A DNA stretch of 64,000 bases from Jiella pelagia (GTDB taxonomy: Bacteria > Pseudomonadota > Alphaproteobacteria > Rhizobiales > Rhizobiaceae), in contig NZ_CP114029.1 in the NCBI RefSeq assembly GCF_026898155.1, positions 5,513,575 to 5,577,574 on the forward strand, given 5' to 3'. How positions within the stretch are numbered: the stretch's first letter is position 1; each line of letters begins with the position of its first letter. Positions 44,381 to 53,515 of this stretch are shown one piece after another. The notes beneath the pieces were generated by a model. The model did no database searches, was not told the origin of the DNA, and was given only the letters and a program-made list of their open reading frames with translations. The position numbers and the translations under genes are program-made.

Positions 44381-44540
44381 TGCATTCGGCAGGCCATTCC
44401 GGCTGGCCCTACCGTTGGCCCGAATTCGGCGAGAACCGCAAGTCGAGCCCCTTGCCTGCCGCCGGGAGCGGCACCTCCAGACCCTGCGATTGCGGCTCCA
44501 ACGCCTGTCCCAAATATCCCATTCCTCGAAAGGTAACCCG

Positions 44541-45038
44541 ATGAACCTTTCCCTGACACTCACGATCAACGGCGAACAACGCGAAATCGTTCTCGACGAT
44601 CCCCGCGTCACCCTGCTCGACCTGTTGCGCGAGCGCCTTCACCTCACCGGCGCCAAGAAGGGCTGCGACCGCGGCCAGTGCGGCGCCTGCACCATCCTCG
44701 TCGACGGGCAAAGGATCAATTCCTGCCTGGCGCTGGCGATCAGCTACGACGGCTCGGCCATCACCACGATTGAAGGTCTCGCCGAGAACGGCGCGCTGCA
44801 TCCGGTGCAGCAGGCCTTTATCGACCATGACGGCTTCCAGTGCGGCTTCTGCACGCCCGGCCAGATCATGAGCGCCGTCGGCCTCATCGCCGAGGCCCAG
44901 GCGGACGGCGATGCCGAGCGCATCCGCGAAGCGATGAGCGGCAACATCTGCCGCTGCGGCGCCTATCAGGGCATCACCGAGGCGGTGCTCGACGCCCAGG
45001 CCAAAATCTCCACCGGCAAGGAAAGGGACGCAGCATGA
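44541..45038 (+). CDS. Aldehyde oxidoreductase [2Fe-2S] subunit (PaoA/YagT-like)
   Basis: A 165-residue iron-sulfur subunit with two [2Fe-2S] sites: GCDRGQCGACTILVDG in the plant-ferredoxin-like domain and CGFCTPGQIM with CRCGAYQGI in the helical domain. It passes electrons from the molybdenum subunit to FAD. Unlike E. coli PaoA it has no Tat signal before the first domain, so the complex may be cytoplasmic. GAAAGG precedes the ATG at 44541. Its stop overlaps the FAD-subunit start by 4 bp. Confidence 0.92.
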   Translation: MNLSLTLTINGEQREIVLDDPRVTLLDLLRERLHLTGAKKGCDRGQCGACTILVDGQRINSCLALAISYDGSAITTIEGLAENGALHPVQQAFIDHDGFQCGFCTPGQIMSAVGLIAEAQADGDAERIREAMSGNICRCGAYQGITEAVLDAQAKISTGKERDAA

Positions 45039-46093
45039 ACCGCTTCGAATATGTTCGTCCGACCTCGATCGCCGAGGCCGTCGCTGCCGCCGGCGAGCCC
45101 GGCTCGGCCTATCTTGGCGCCGGTACCAACCTCCTCGACCTGATGAAGGGCGGCGTCACCCAGCCGAGCCGCCTCGTCGACCTGACCCATCTGCCGGATC
45201 TCGGCCAAATCGAGCAGCTGCCCGATGGCTCGACGCGGATCGGCGCGCTGGTCAAGAACGCCGCCCTCGCCCATGACCCCGCCTTCGCGGAAGCCTTCCC
45301 GGCCGTTGCCGAGGCCCTCCTTTCGGGCGCCTCGGCGCAGCTGCGCAACGCGGCGACCGTCGGCGGCAACCTGATGCAGCGCACGCGGTGCGCCTACTTC
45401 ACCGATCCCGCCAGCGCCTGCAACAAGCGCGCGCCGGGCTCGGGCTGCGACGCGATTGGCGGCGAGAACCGCGCCCATGCCGTGCTCGGCTGGAGCGACC
45501 ACTGCATCGCCGTCCACCCGTCGGACTTCTGCGTCGCCCTCACCGCGCTCGGCGCCATCGTCGAGATCGAGGGCCCGGCCGGACGCCGCGAAGTGGCGAT
45601 GACCGACTTCTACCTCCTGCCCGGCGATACGCCCGAAAAGGAGACCGTGCTCGACGCCGGCGAGATGATCGTCGCGGTCCGGCTGCCGGCCGAGGCAGCG
45701 GCCTTTGCCGGCAACCAGCGCTATCTCAAGGGCCGCGAGCGCACCTCCTACGCCTTCGCCCTCGCCTCGGCGGCTGCGGCCCTGAAGATCGAGAACGGCC
45801 TGATCGTCGAAGCGCGCCTGGCGCTCGGCGGGGTCGCGACCAAGCCGTGGCGCGTACAAGCGGCGGAAGCCGTTCTCGCCGGCGCCGCGCCCGGCAAGGA
45901 AGCCTTCGAGAAGGCCGCCGAAGTCGCCTTCGCCGAGGCGAAGCCCTCCGGCGACAACGCCTACAAGATCGCGCTCGGCAAACGGGTCCTCGCCCGCGCG
46001 CTGATGATGGCGGCAGCTGGCACACCCGAGCGTATGCCGGCCCTGCCTGCCTCGCCCTTCGCACCCCTTCCGGAAGGTGTCGTCAATGTCTGA
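45035..46093 (+). CDS. Aldehyde oxidoreductase FAD-binding subunit (PaoB/YagS-like)
   Basis: A 352-residue FAD subunit with AYLGAGTNLLDLMK and ATVGGNLMQRTRCAYF. The segment RTRCAYFTDPASACNKRAPG and the Cys that follows match the insertion that holds the extra [4Fe-4S] cluster in PaoB. A CO-dehydrogenase-type C-terminal domain follows from about residue 220. It is translationally coupled to its neighbours on both sides. The close PaoB likeness supports an aldehyde-oxidising role over a xanthine-oxidising one. Confidence 0.92.
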   Translation: MNRFEYVRPTSIAEAVAAAGEPGSAYLGAGTNLLDLMKGGVTQPSRLVDLTHLPDLGQIEQLPDGSTRIGALVKNAALAHDPAFAEAFPAVAEALLSGASAQLRNAATVGGNLMQRTRCAYFTDPASACNKRAPGSGCDAIGGENRAHAVLGWSDHCIAVHPSDFCVALTALGAIVEIEGPAGRREVAMTDFYLLPGDTPEKETVLDAGEMIVAVRLPAEAAAFAGNQRYLKGRERTSYAFALASAAAALKIENGLIVEARLALGGVATKPWRVQAAEAVLAGAAPGKEAFEKAAEVAFAEAKPSGDNAYKIALGKRVLARALMMAAAGTPERMPALPASPFAPLPEGVVNV

Positions 46094-48353
46094 GATCGCA
46101 TCGCTTTCCACCGGCGCACGCCAGCGTCAGGGCTCCAACATCGGCCAGCCGATGACCCGGCGCGACGGCGTCCTGAAGGTCACCGGCCAGGCCACCTACG
46201 CGGCCGACAACAACCCCGAGGGCCTGCTGCACGCCGTCGTCGCCACCGCATCGATCTCGCGCGGCCGGGTCACCCATCTGAATGTCGAAGCGGCCAGGGC
46301 CCATCCTGGCGTCGTCGACGTGATGACACCGCAGAACCGGCCGAAGCTCGCCCAGGATCCGGACGCCAAGGACCACCCCTTCATGTTCCGGCTCGATCTC
46401 CTGCAGAACGACCGCGTGCGCTATGCCGGCCAGCCGATCGCGGTGGTCATCGCCAAGACCCTGGAGGCGGCGACCGAGGGCGCGGCCCTGCTCGCCCCGA
46501 CCTATGATGCCGAGCCGGCCGAGGTCGGGCTCGACGGTGAGAGCTTTGTACCGCAGGTCGTCGGACCGGGTGCTCCCGCCAAGGCCGAAGTCGGCGACTT
46601 CGACGCTGAGTATGCCGGCTCCGCTACGACGCTGGATGCCACCTACGAGACGCCGGCCCAGTATCACAACGCCATGGAGCCCCATTCGATCGTGGCGACC
46701 TGGGACGGCGACAGTGTGTCGATCGACATGCCGACGCAGGGGCTCGGCATGGCCGTTGGCCGGGTCGCGGGGCTCTTCGGCATCCCGCCGGAGAACATCC
46801 ACATCCGCAGCCCATTCCTCGGCGGCGGCTTCGGCTCCAAGGGCATGCCGGCAGGACCGCAGATGCTCGGCATCATCGCGGCGCGGCACGTCGGCGCTCC
46901 GGTCAAGCTGGTCCTCAGTCGCCAGCAGATGTACGGGCCTGTCGGCCATCGTGGCCAGACCCGTCAGACCGTCCGCCTCGGCATGAAGGACGATGGCCAC
47001 CTGACCGCCATCGAGCATCACACGCTGACGACGACGAGCCGCTTCGACGACTTCCTGGAGCCCGCCTCCAACGTTTCGCATACGCTCTACGCCGCATCGG
47101 CAATCCGCACGACCCACGCGGGAACGCGGATCGACATCGGCACGCCGATGTTCATGCGCGCACCCGGCGAAGCCACCGGCTCTGCCGCTCTGGAAAGCGC
47201 CGTCGACGAAGCTGCGTGGAAAGCTCGCATCGACCCGCTCGACTTCCGCCTCCTGAACTACGCCGAGGTCGAGCCGATTTCCGGCAAGCCATTTTCCTCC
47301 AAGGCGCTGCGCGAATGCTATGCCAAGGGGGCCGATCGCTTCGGCTGGGCGAAGCGCCCGCTCGAGCCGCGCTCGATGCGCGACGCCGGGGGCCGGCTGG
47401 TCGGCTGGGGCGTCGGCACCGCGACCTTCCCGGCGATCATGTTCCAGGCGGCCGCCCGGGCGGTGATCCGGGCGGACGGCAGCGGCCTGATGGAGACCGG
47501 CGCCCACGACATGGGCCAGGGCTCCTGGACGGCGCTTCACCAGATCGCCGCCGACGGCCTCGGCCTGTCCATGGACGAGACCGAGTTTCGGGCAGGCTCC
47601 TCCGACCTTCCCGATGCGGGCATCGCCGGCGGCTCCGGCCACACGGCGACGGCCGGCATGGCGCTGCACCGGGCCGGCGAGGACGTCATCGCCAAGCTGG
47701 TCGAGCTTGCGGTAAACGACGAGAACTCGCCGCTCTACGGGGCCGGCAATGTCGGCGTCGTCGCCCGCAACGGCAGGCTCGTGCGCCAGGACGACGAGAG
47801 CCGCGGCGAGCCCTATGCCGCCATCCTCGAACGCGCAGGGCTCGCGGAGATCGAGGGCAAGGGCTCGGGCGTTCCGGACGCCGGACCGCGCGAAAAATAC
47901 GCGATGTATGCCCATGGCGCGGTCTTCGCCGAAGTGACGGTCGACCCGGAACTCGGCCAGATGCGGGTGACGCGCCTCGTCGGGGCGTTCGCCGCCGGCC
48001 GGGTGATCAATCCGCGCATGGTCGAGAGTCAGTACTATGGCGGGATGATCTGGGGCATCGGCTTCGCCCTTCACGAGGAGGCGGTGCACGACAAGCGCTC
48101 CGGCCGGATCATGAACGCCAATTTAGCCGAGTACCACGTACCCGTGAACGCCGACGTCCCCGCCATGGAAGCCATCCTTGTCCACGAGGACGACCCTCAC
48201 GTGAACGCTCTCGGCATCAAGGGCGTCGGCGAAATCGGCATCACCGGCACCGCCGGGGCGATCGCCAATGCGGTCTGGCATGCGACGGGCGTGCGCGTCC
48301 GCCGCTTCCCGATTACCCTGGTCGACGTCCTGAACGGCGCCGACGCCGGCTGA
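46086..48353 (+). CDS. Aldehyde oxidoreductase molybdenum-binding subunit (PaoC/YagR-like)
   Basis: A 755-residue catalytic subunit of the xanthine oxidase family. Molybdopterin-binding regions are visible (FLGGGFGSKG, MRAPGEATGSAALESAVDEAA, GAHDMGQGSWTALHQIAAD, GSGHTATAG), and the catalytic Glu lies in GIKGVGEIGITG near the C-terminus. GGAAGG is spaced for the ATG at 46086, preferred over a GTG at 46077. It oxidises aldehydes to acids using water. A dedicated XdhC/PaoD-type maturation factor is not seen nearby. Confidence 0.93.
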   Translation: MSEIASLSTGARQRQGSNIGQPMTRRDGVLKVTGQATYAADNNPEGLLHAVVATASISRGRVTHLNVEAARAHPGVVDVMTPQNRPKLAQDPDAKDHPFMFRLDLLQNDRVRYAGQPIAVVIAKTLEAATEGAALLAPTYDAEPAEVGLDGESFVPQVVGPGAPAKAEVGDFDAEYAGSATTLDATYETPAQYHNAMEPHSIVATWDGDSVSIDMPTQGLGMAVGRVAGLFGIPPENIHIRSPFLGGGFGSKGMPAGPQMLGIIAARHVGAPVKLVLSRQQMYGPVGHRGQTRQTVRLGMKDDGHLTAIEHHTLTTTSRFDDFLEPASNVSHTLYAASAIRTTHAGTRIDIGTPMFMRAPGEATGSAALESAVDEAAWKARIDPLDFRLLNYAEVEPISGKPFSSKALRECYAKGADRFGWAKRPLEPRSMRDAGGRLVGWGVGTATFPAIMFQAAARAVIRADGSGLMETGAHDMGQGSWTALHQIAADGLGLSMDETEFRAGSSDLPDAGIAGGSGHTATAGMALHRAGEDVIAKLVELAVNDENSPLYGAGNVGVVARNGRLVRQDDESRGEPYAAILERAGLAEIEGKGSGVPDAGPREKYAMYAHGAVFAEVTVDPELGQMRVTRLVGAFAAGRVINPRMVESQYYGGMIWGIGFALHEEAVHDKRSGRIMNANLAEYHVPVNADVPAMEAILVHEDDPHVNALGIKGVGEIGITGTAGAIANAVWHATGVRVRRFPITLVDVLNGADAG

Positions 48354-48390
48354 CGGCAACCGGCCTTACGGACCACCACACTTTCATCAG

Positions 48391-48421
48391 ACCCGCCGGC
48401 ATCTCCCATGCCGGCGGGTTT
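48391..48421 (+). terminator. Intrinsic terminator of the aldehyde oxidoreductase operon
   Basis: Perfect 12-base arms ACCCGCCGGCAT and ATGCCGGCGGGT around a 5-base loop end with a short TTT. It lies 38 bp after the molybdenum-subunit stop. Confidence 0.8.
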
Positions 48422-48573
48422 CGGTGTTTTGGCGAAAGACTGTCGCCAAACATGCTCGATGGTGTGGGTAAACTGCTGTCGCATCCAGAACTGCGCCGTG
48501 GCGATATGCGCCAATCTGGCCTATCTTGCTCCGATCACCCGCGGACAATGGGCGGGACCAAGGGGAGGACAGG

Positions 48574-50088
48574 ATGCTCGAGCTGCTCAAGGCAGGCCAA
48601 CCGGACGACGCTGCAATCGGAGCGCCCGATCGACCGTTCCTGACCTATAGCGGTCTTTCCTCGCTGGTAGAAACCACCGTGGCGCAGCTGAACGCACTCG
48701 GCATCGGTGTCGGCGACAGGGTGGCGATCGTCCTTCCCAACGGGCCTGAGATGGCCGCCGCCTTCGTCGCGATTGCAGCGGGCGCGAGTGCGGCGCCGCT
48801 CAATCAGGCCTACCGGGCCGAGGAGCTGGAATTTTATCTCGACGACCTGAAGGCCAAGGCGATCGTCCTCGATGAGGCCGGTCATGAGGCGGCCGAAAGC
48901 GTCGCGAAGAAGCTGAACATCCCCGTCCTGCGGCTTGCGGTCGAACCCGCCTCACCCGCCGGAGCCTTCACCCTGAACGGCGAGAAGCTGGGAGAGACGC
49001 GCCGCCCGGGCTTTTCCGACGACGCGGACGAGGCGCTGGTTCTCCACACCTCCGGCACCACCTCGCGGCCGAAGATCGTGCCCCTCAGCCTCGGCAACCT
49101 GCAGGCCTCGGCGCGGCACATCCGTTCCTTGCTGGCCCTTACCCCCGCCGACCGCTGCCTCAACATCATGCCGCTGTTCCACATCCACGGGCTGATCGCT
49201 GCCGTGCTGTCATCGCTGTCGGCCGGTGCGTCGGTCGTCTGTACGCCGGGCTTCAACGCCCTCAAGGTCTTCCAGTGGATGGATGACGCGGCGCCGAGCT
49301 GGTATACGGCCGTTCCCACCATGCATCAGGCCATTCTCGCCCGGGCGCCGCGCAATCCGGACAGCGTCGCGCGCGCTGCGCTCCGTTTCATCCGGTCGTC
49401 CTCTTCGTCCTTGCCGCCACAGGTCATGGCCGAACTGGAGAAGACGTTCGACTGCCCGGTGATCGAGGCTTATGGCATGACCGAGGCCTCCCACCAGATG
49501 ACCTCGAACCTCCTGCCCCCCGGCGCCCGCAAGCCGGGCAGCGTGGGCGTGGCGGCGGGGCCCGAGGTCGCGGTGCTGTCGACCGAGGGTGAAACTCTGC
49601 CCGCCGGCGATATCGGCGAGGTGTGCATCCGCGGACCGAACGTCACGGCCGGCTACGAGAACAACGACAAGGCCAATGGCGAGGCCTTCGCCCATGGCTG
49701 GTTCCACACCGGCGACCAGGGCCGACTCGACGAGGATGGCTTCCTGTTCCTGACCGGACGCCTCAAGGAGATCATCAACCGCGGTGGCGAGAAGATCTCG
49801 CCGCGCGAGGTCGACGAGGTGCTGATGGACCACCCGGCGGTGGCACAGGTCGTCTGCTTCGCCATGCCCCACGACAAGCTCGGCGAGGACGTCGCCGCAG
49901 CGGTCGTTTTGAAGGAGGGCCAGACGGCCAGCGAAAGCGAGATTCGAAGCTTCGCGGCCACCCGTCTCGCCGACTTCAAGGTGCCGAGGAAGCTGATCTT
50001 CCTCGACGAGATACCGAAGGGCGCGACCGGCAAGCTGCAGCGCATCGGCCTTGCCGAAAAGCTCGGCCTTGCGGGTGGCGCGAAATGA
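48574..50088 (+). CDS. AMP-dependent acyl-CoA synthetase (oxalate-CoA-ligase-like)
   Basis: A 504-residue ANL-superfamily enzyme. It carries the phosphate loop LHTSGTTSRPKIVPLS, IEAYGMTEASHQM, the adenylate-binding WFHTGDQGRLDEDGFLFLTGR and the C-terminal Lys in PKGATGKLQRIGL. It activates a carboxylic acid via an acyl-adenylate to its CoA thioester. Overall order and length resemble AAE3-type oxalyl-CoA synthetases, but the substrate is not proven. The ATG at 48574 has AGGGGAGG upstream. Its stop overlaps the next gene by 4 bp. Confidence 0.85.
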   Translation: MLELLKAGQPDDAAIGAPDRPFLTYSGLSSLVETTVAQLNALGIGVGDRVAIVLPNGPEMAAAFVAIAAGASAAPLNQAYRAEELEFYLDDLKAKAIVLDEAGHEAAESVAKKLNIPVLRLAVEPASPAGAFTLNGEKLGETRRPGFSDDADEALVLHTSGTTSRPKIVPLSLGNLQASARHIRSLLALTPADRCLNIMPLFHIHGLIAAVLSSLSAGASVVCTPGFNALKVFQWMDDAAPSWYTAVPTMHQAILARAPRNPDSVARAALRFIRSSSSSLPPQVMAELEKTFDCPVIEAYGMTEASHQMTSNLLPPGARKPGSVGVAAGPEVAVLSTEGETLPAGDIGEVCIRGPNVTAGYENNDKANGEAFAHGWFHTGDQGRLDEDGFLFLTGRLKEIINRGGEKISPREVDEVLMDHPAVAQVVCFAMPHDKLGEDVAAAVVLKEGQTASESEIRSFAATRLADFKVPRKLIFLDEIPKGATGKLQRIGLAEKLGLAGGAK

Positions 50089-51062
50089 AGGTCGCGATCT
50101 TCGGGGCCGGCGCGATCGGCGGGCTGATCGGTGCGCGGCTCGCCGAGCGCACCGATGCCGAGGTCGGCCTCATCGCCCGCGGTCCGCACCTTGCAGCAAT
50201 GCAGGAGCGCGGGCTGACCGTGCGCAGCGAGGCGGGCGAGACGGTGGTGAAGGTTCGCGCCAGCGACGATCCGGCCGAACTCGGTCCCCAGGACTATGTG
50301 ATCATCGCCCTGAAGGCCCATTCGGTGCCGGCGATCCTGCCCGCCCTGAAGCCGATGCTTGGGCCCGAGACGGCCGTCGTCACGGCGCAGAACGGCCTGC
50401 CCTGGTGGTATTTCTACAAGGCCGGCGGCGCTCATGAGGGCCGGCGCATCGAGGCCGTCGATCCGGGCGGGGCTATCTGGGAGACGATCGGCCCCGAACG
50501 GGCGATCGGCTGCGTCGTCCACCCGGCCGCCGACATCGAGGCGCCTGGTGTCATCCGCCATGTGGAGGGCGAGCGGTTGCCGCTGGGCGAGCCGTCGGGC
50601 GAAAAGACCGAGCGGGTGGCGGCGCTGTCGAAGCTGCTCGTCTCCGCCGGATTTCGGGCGCCGGTGCGCCCGGAATTGCGCACCGAGATCTGGGTGAAGC
50701 TGTGGGGCAACCTCTCCTTCAACCCGATCTCGGCGCTGACCGGCGCGACGCTTGCGGCGATCTGCGCGAATGACGGCACGCGCGCCGTGGCAAGAGCGAT
50801 GATGGTGGAGGCCGAAGCGGTCGCGAAGGCCCTCGGCATCAAGTTCCCGATCGACGTCGACAAGCGGATCGCCGGTGCGGCCGAGGTCGGCGAGCACAAG
50901 ACCTCGATGCTGCAGGATCTCGAACTCGGCCGGCCGATGGAGATCGACGCACTCGTAACAGCGGTCCAGGAGCTTGGCACCCTGACAGGCCACCCGACGC
51001 CGACGATCGACACGGTCCTCGGCCTCGTCCGGCTGCGGGCAGCGACGCCGCTGGAACGCTGA
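50085..51062 (+). CDS. Ketopantoate reductase (PanE/ApbA) family protein
   Basis: A 325-residue NADP-dependent reductase with the Rossmann motif GAGAIGGLIGARLAE, TAQNGLPWWYF, the catalytic Lys in EIWVKLWGNLSFNPISALTG and a C-terminal KTSMLQDLELGRPMEIDAL. PanE reduces ketopantoate to pantoate, but this family also holds many other 2-ketoacid reductases. Coupling to an acyl-CoA ligase and distance from panB (6.1 kb) argue against simply calling it panE. Confidence 0.85.
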   Translation: MKVAIFGAGAIGGLIGARLAERTDAEVGLIARGPHLAAMQERGLTVRSEAGETVVKVRASDDPAELGPQDYVIIALKAHSVPAILPALKPMLGPETAVVTAQNGLPWWYFYKAGGAHEGRRIEAVDPGGAIWETIGPERAIGCVVHPAADIEAPGVIRHVEGERLPLGEPSGEKTERVAALSKLLVSAGFRAPVRPELRTEIWVKLWGNLSFNPISALTGATLAAICANDGTRAVARAMMVEAEAVAKALGIKFPIDVDKRIAGAAEVGEHKTSMLQDLELGRPMEIDALVTAVQELGTLTGHPTPTIDTVLGLVRLRAATPLER

Positions 51063-51156
51063 CGGAGCCGCCGGACGCTCCGGATGATTGCTCGTCGCCG
51101 GATAGGGAATTCTCTCACCCTGTCCGGCAAGCCGGCGAGCGAATATCCGCTCGCGC

Positions 51157-52680
51157 TCATCCACACAGCTCGGCGAAGACTTTCGGCAACATATTCGGCA
51201 GGTCTTCGGCAATCAGTCCCGGCCCGAAGGCTTCCGCCGCCTTGCCGTGCATCCAGACGCCGGCGGCGGCGGCCTCGAAGCTCGGCGTCCGCTGCGCCAG
51301 CTGGGCGGCGATGATGCCCGTGAGGACGTCGCCCGTGCCAGCGGTCGCAAGCCATGACGTCCCGCTGGCATTGATCGCAGCGCATCCATCCGGGGCGGCG
51401 ATCACCGTGTCGCGGCCCTTCAGGACGACCACGGCATTGGAGCGCGCCGCAGCCTGCCGCGCCCGGTCGAGTTTCGACAGATCCCCGGCCTCCGCCAGGT
51501 CGGGGAAAAGCCGCTTGAACTCGCCGGCATGCGGCGTCAGCACCAGCGCCGGCTCCCCGTCCGTCTGCTTGAAGGCCGCCTCGCGGGCAATCTCGAACAA
51601 CGCCTCCTTCTCGTCCTGAAACGCCGTTATCCCGTCGGCGTCTAGGACCAGCCGACGCCCGGCGGCGAGCACAGCGGCGGCATAGGCCCGGGCGCCCTCG
51701 CCTGCGCCGAAGCCCGGACCGAGGACGAAGGCGTTCAGCCGGACGTCGGCGAGGCGCTCCTGCAGTTCGGCCGCGTCGCCGCATCGCTTCAGCATCACCG
51801 CTGTCAGATGGGCGGCGTTGACCAGGATCGCGTTGGCCGGCGAGAACACTGTGACGAGGCCTGCCCCGGCCCTCAGCGCCGCCGTGGCGGCCATGCGCGC
51901 CGCGCCGGTCTGGCTGGCCGAGCCAGAGAACACCACGGCGTGGCCGCGGTCGTATTTGTGCCCGGCCTCACTTGGCAGGACGAGCGCCGACCGCCACAGC
52001 GCCGGCCGGTTCTCAAAGGTCTTCGGTGCGATCTCTTCGAGTACGTTGGTCGGAATACCGATGTCGGCGACGATGGTCTCGCCGCAATGGGACCGACCCG
52101 GTTCGAGCAGATGTCCGGGCTTCTTGCGAAAGAAGGTGACAGTTGCGTCCGCCTCGACCGCGGCGCCGAGGACGGCGCCGCTCGTCCCCGAGATGCCGGA
52201 GGGCAGGTCAATGGCAAGGACCGGCGTTGCCGCCGCGTTCAGACGCGCGACCGTCTCGGCCACCTCGCCTTCCAGCGGCCGCGACAGCCCGGCACCGAAC
52301 AATCCGTCGACGACGAGGCCGAACTCGTCGGGGCGGAAGGCGGGCAGAGCCTCGGCTGGCCCATGATAGGCGGCGGCGGCAATGGCAGCGTCGCCGGAAA
52401 GCGTCATCGGCGGCGTGAGCTGGAACAGCGCCACGTCGCGGCCGGCCTGGCGAAGGATCACGGCGGCAGCATACGCATCACCGCCATTGTTGCCCGGCCC
52501 GGCAAGGAGCGCGATTCGCCCCGCTGGCTCGAAGCGCTCCATCGCCGACTTGGCCACGGCGGCAGCGGCCCGCTCCATCAGCACGATCCCGAGGGTGCCG
52601 GCGGAAATCGTCCCCCGATCCGCCGCGCCCATCTCCATCGGGGTGAGTAACGCCGCATCCAATGCGCGATTCTGCGCCAT
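51157..52680 (-). CDS. nnrD: Bifunctional NAD(P)H-hydrate epimerase / ADP-dependent dehydratase
   Basis: This 507-residue enzyme repairs hydrated NAD(P)H. The N-terminal YjeF_N epimerase domain (about 1-210) shows LLAGPGNNGGDAYAAAVIL and VDGLFGAGLSRPL; the C-terminal kinase-like dehydratase domain shows VFSGSASQTGAARMAATAALRAGAG, LTPHAGEFKRL and ATAGTGDVLTGIIAA. Several Met codons are in frame; the ATG at 52680 has AAAAGG at proper spacing, whereas 52713 and 52704 lack sites. Transcribed away from glnB. Confidence 0.93.
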   Translation of the reverse strand: MAQNRALDAALLTPMEMGAADRGTISAGTLGIVLMERAAAAVAKSAMERFEPAGRIALLAGPGNNGGDAYAAAVILRQAGRDVALFQLTPPMTLSGDAAIAAAAYHGPAEALPAFRPDEFGLVVDGLFGAGLSRPLEGEVAETVARLNAAATPVLAIDLPSGISGTSGAVLGAAVEADATVTFFRKKPGHLLEPGRSHCGETIVADIGIPTNVLEEIAPKTFENRPALWRSALVLPSEAGHKYDRGHAVVFSGSASQTGAARMAATAALRAGAGLVTVFSPANAILVNAAHLTAVMLKRCGDAAELQERLADVRLNAFVLGPGFGAGEGARAYAAAVLAAGRRLVLDADGITAFQDEKEALFEIAREAAFKQTDGEPALVLTPHAGEFKRLFPDLAEAGDLSKLDRARQAAARSNAVVVLKGRDTVIAAPDGCAAINASGTSWLATAGTGDVLTGIIAAQLAQRTPSFEAAAAGVWMHGKAAEAFGPGLIAEDLPNMLPKVFAELCG

Positions 52681-52878
52681 TTGCTCTGCCTTTTCTTCGG
52701 TCATATTGGGCATCGATTAGGCATTCGACGCGATCTGTCGAGGTTCCACTCTTGGCCGCAATGATAGGGCATAGAGCCGAGGCGAAAAATCGCCGCCCCA
52801 AGGGCGCGATGGGCCCCCGAACGCATTGCCCCCTGCCGGAGCCTCGCTATTTCAGCTATGTCGTTCCTGCCGGGCTGT

Positions 52879-52894
52879 TGGCACGACACCTGCA
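52879..52894 (+). promoter_or_regulatory. Sigma-54 (-24/-12) promoter of glnB
   Basis: TTGGCACGACACCTGCA matches the TGGCAC-N5-TTGC consensus apart from one base, with GG at 52880-52881 and GC at 52892-52893 at the required 12-base distance. It lies about 60 bp before glnB, the classic place for an RpoN/NtrC-dependent promoter in rhizobia. Confidence 0.8.
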
Positions 52895-52955
52895 TTGCCG
52901 GCTACGACCGACGGAATGTCGGCGCAAGGAAGAAGCTTTTGAAAAAGGTCAGTCG

Positions 52956-53294
52956 ATGAAAAAGGTCGAGGCGATCATCAAGCCGTTCAAGCTCGATGAG
53001 GTGAAGGAGGCGCTGCAGGAGGTCGGCCTCCAGGGCATCACCGTGACCGAGGCCAAGGGATTCGGCCGGCAGAAGGGCCACACCGAACTCTACCGCGGCG
53101 CCGAATATGTCGTCGACTTCCTGCCCAAGGTGAAGGTCGAGATCGTCCTGGCCGACGAGGCCGTCGAGGCTGCGGTCGAGGCCATCCGCAAGGCCGCCCA
53201 GACGGGCCGCATCGGCGACGGCAAGATCTTCGTCTCACCCATCGAGGAAGCCATCCGCATCCGAACCGGCGAATCCGGCACCGACGCGATCTGA
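52956..53294 (+). CDS. glnB: Nitrogen regulatory protein P-II
   Basis: A full-length 112-residue P-II signal protein with the uridylylation site Y51 (LYRGAEYVVDF) in the T-loop, RIGDGKIFV in the B-loop and IRTGESGTDAI at the end. It senses 2-oxoglutarate and ATP and controls glutamine synthetase adenylylation and NtrB. glnA follows 221 bp downstream in the same direction, the usual glnBA order. GlnB and not GlnK is favoured because no amtB is adjacent. Confidence 0.95.
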   Translation: MKKVEAIIKPFKLDEVKEALQEVGLQGITVTEAKGFGRQKGHTELYRGAEYVVDFLPKVKVEIVLADEAVEAAVEAIRKAAQTGRIGDGKIFVSPIEEAIRIRTGESGTDAI

Positions 53295-53515
53295 CGTAGC
53301 CCCACGCTCGCCATCGGCCGGACTAACGCGGTGGCCGCAGATATTCGCGGCCATCCGGTGCGGCGCCAAAGTCCGGGGCGCAAGTCCTGGGCCGACGTCC
53401 GGGGCCAAAGTCCGGGATGGCGAGGATGACCGGGATGGATCAACAGCCCGCCTTGGGATAACGAGCGGGCGGTCCGGTCTCAAACCAGACGAACTCTCCA
53501 CAGGGAAGGAAGGCC
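53295..53515. other. glnB-glnA intergenic region with short direct repeats
   Basis: Around 53368-53417 the sequence repeats variants of AAAGTCCGGGGC and GTCCGGGGC three or four times. No clear second sigma-54 promoter was seen. CACAGGGAAGGAAGG just before 53516 supplies the glnA ribosome-binding site. A separate glnA promoter is possible. Confidence 0.4.

Noticed and set aside
46083..48089. 668-codon minus-strand open frame
   Set aside because: It is the shadow of the molybdenum subunit gene, caused by GC-rich codon use; the product is low-complexity His/Arg/Asp-rich.
50085..51062. Naming the PanE-family reductase panE outright
   Set aside because: The family includes many other 2-ketoacid reductases and the gene is coupled to an acyl-CoA ligase, not to pantothenate genes.
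51157..52713. nnrD start at 52713
   Set aside because: No ribosome-binding site lies upstream of 52713 or 52704, whereas AAAAGG fits the ATG at 52680.
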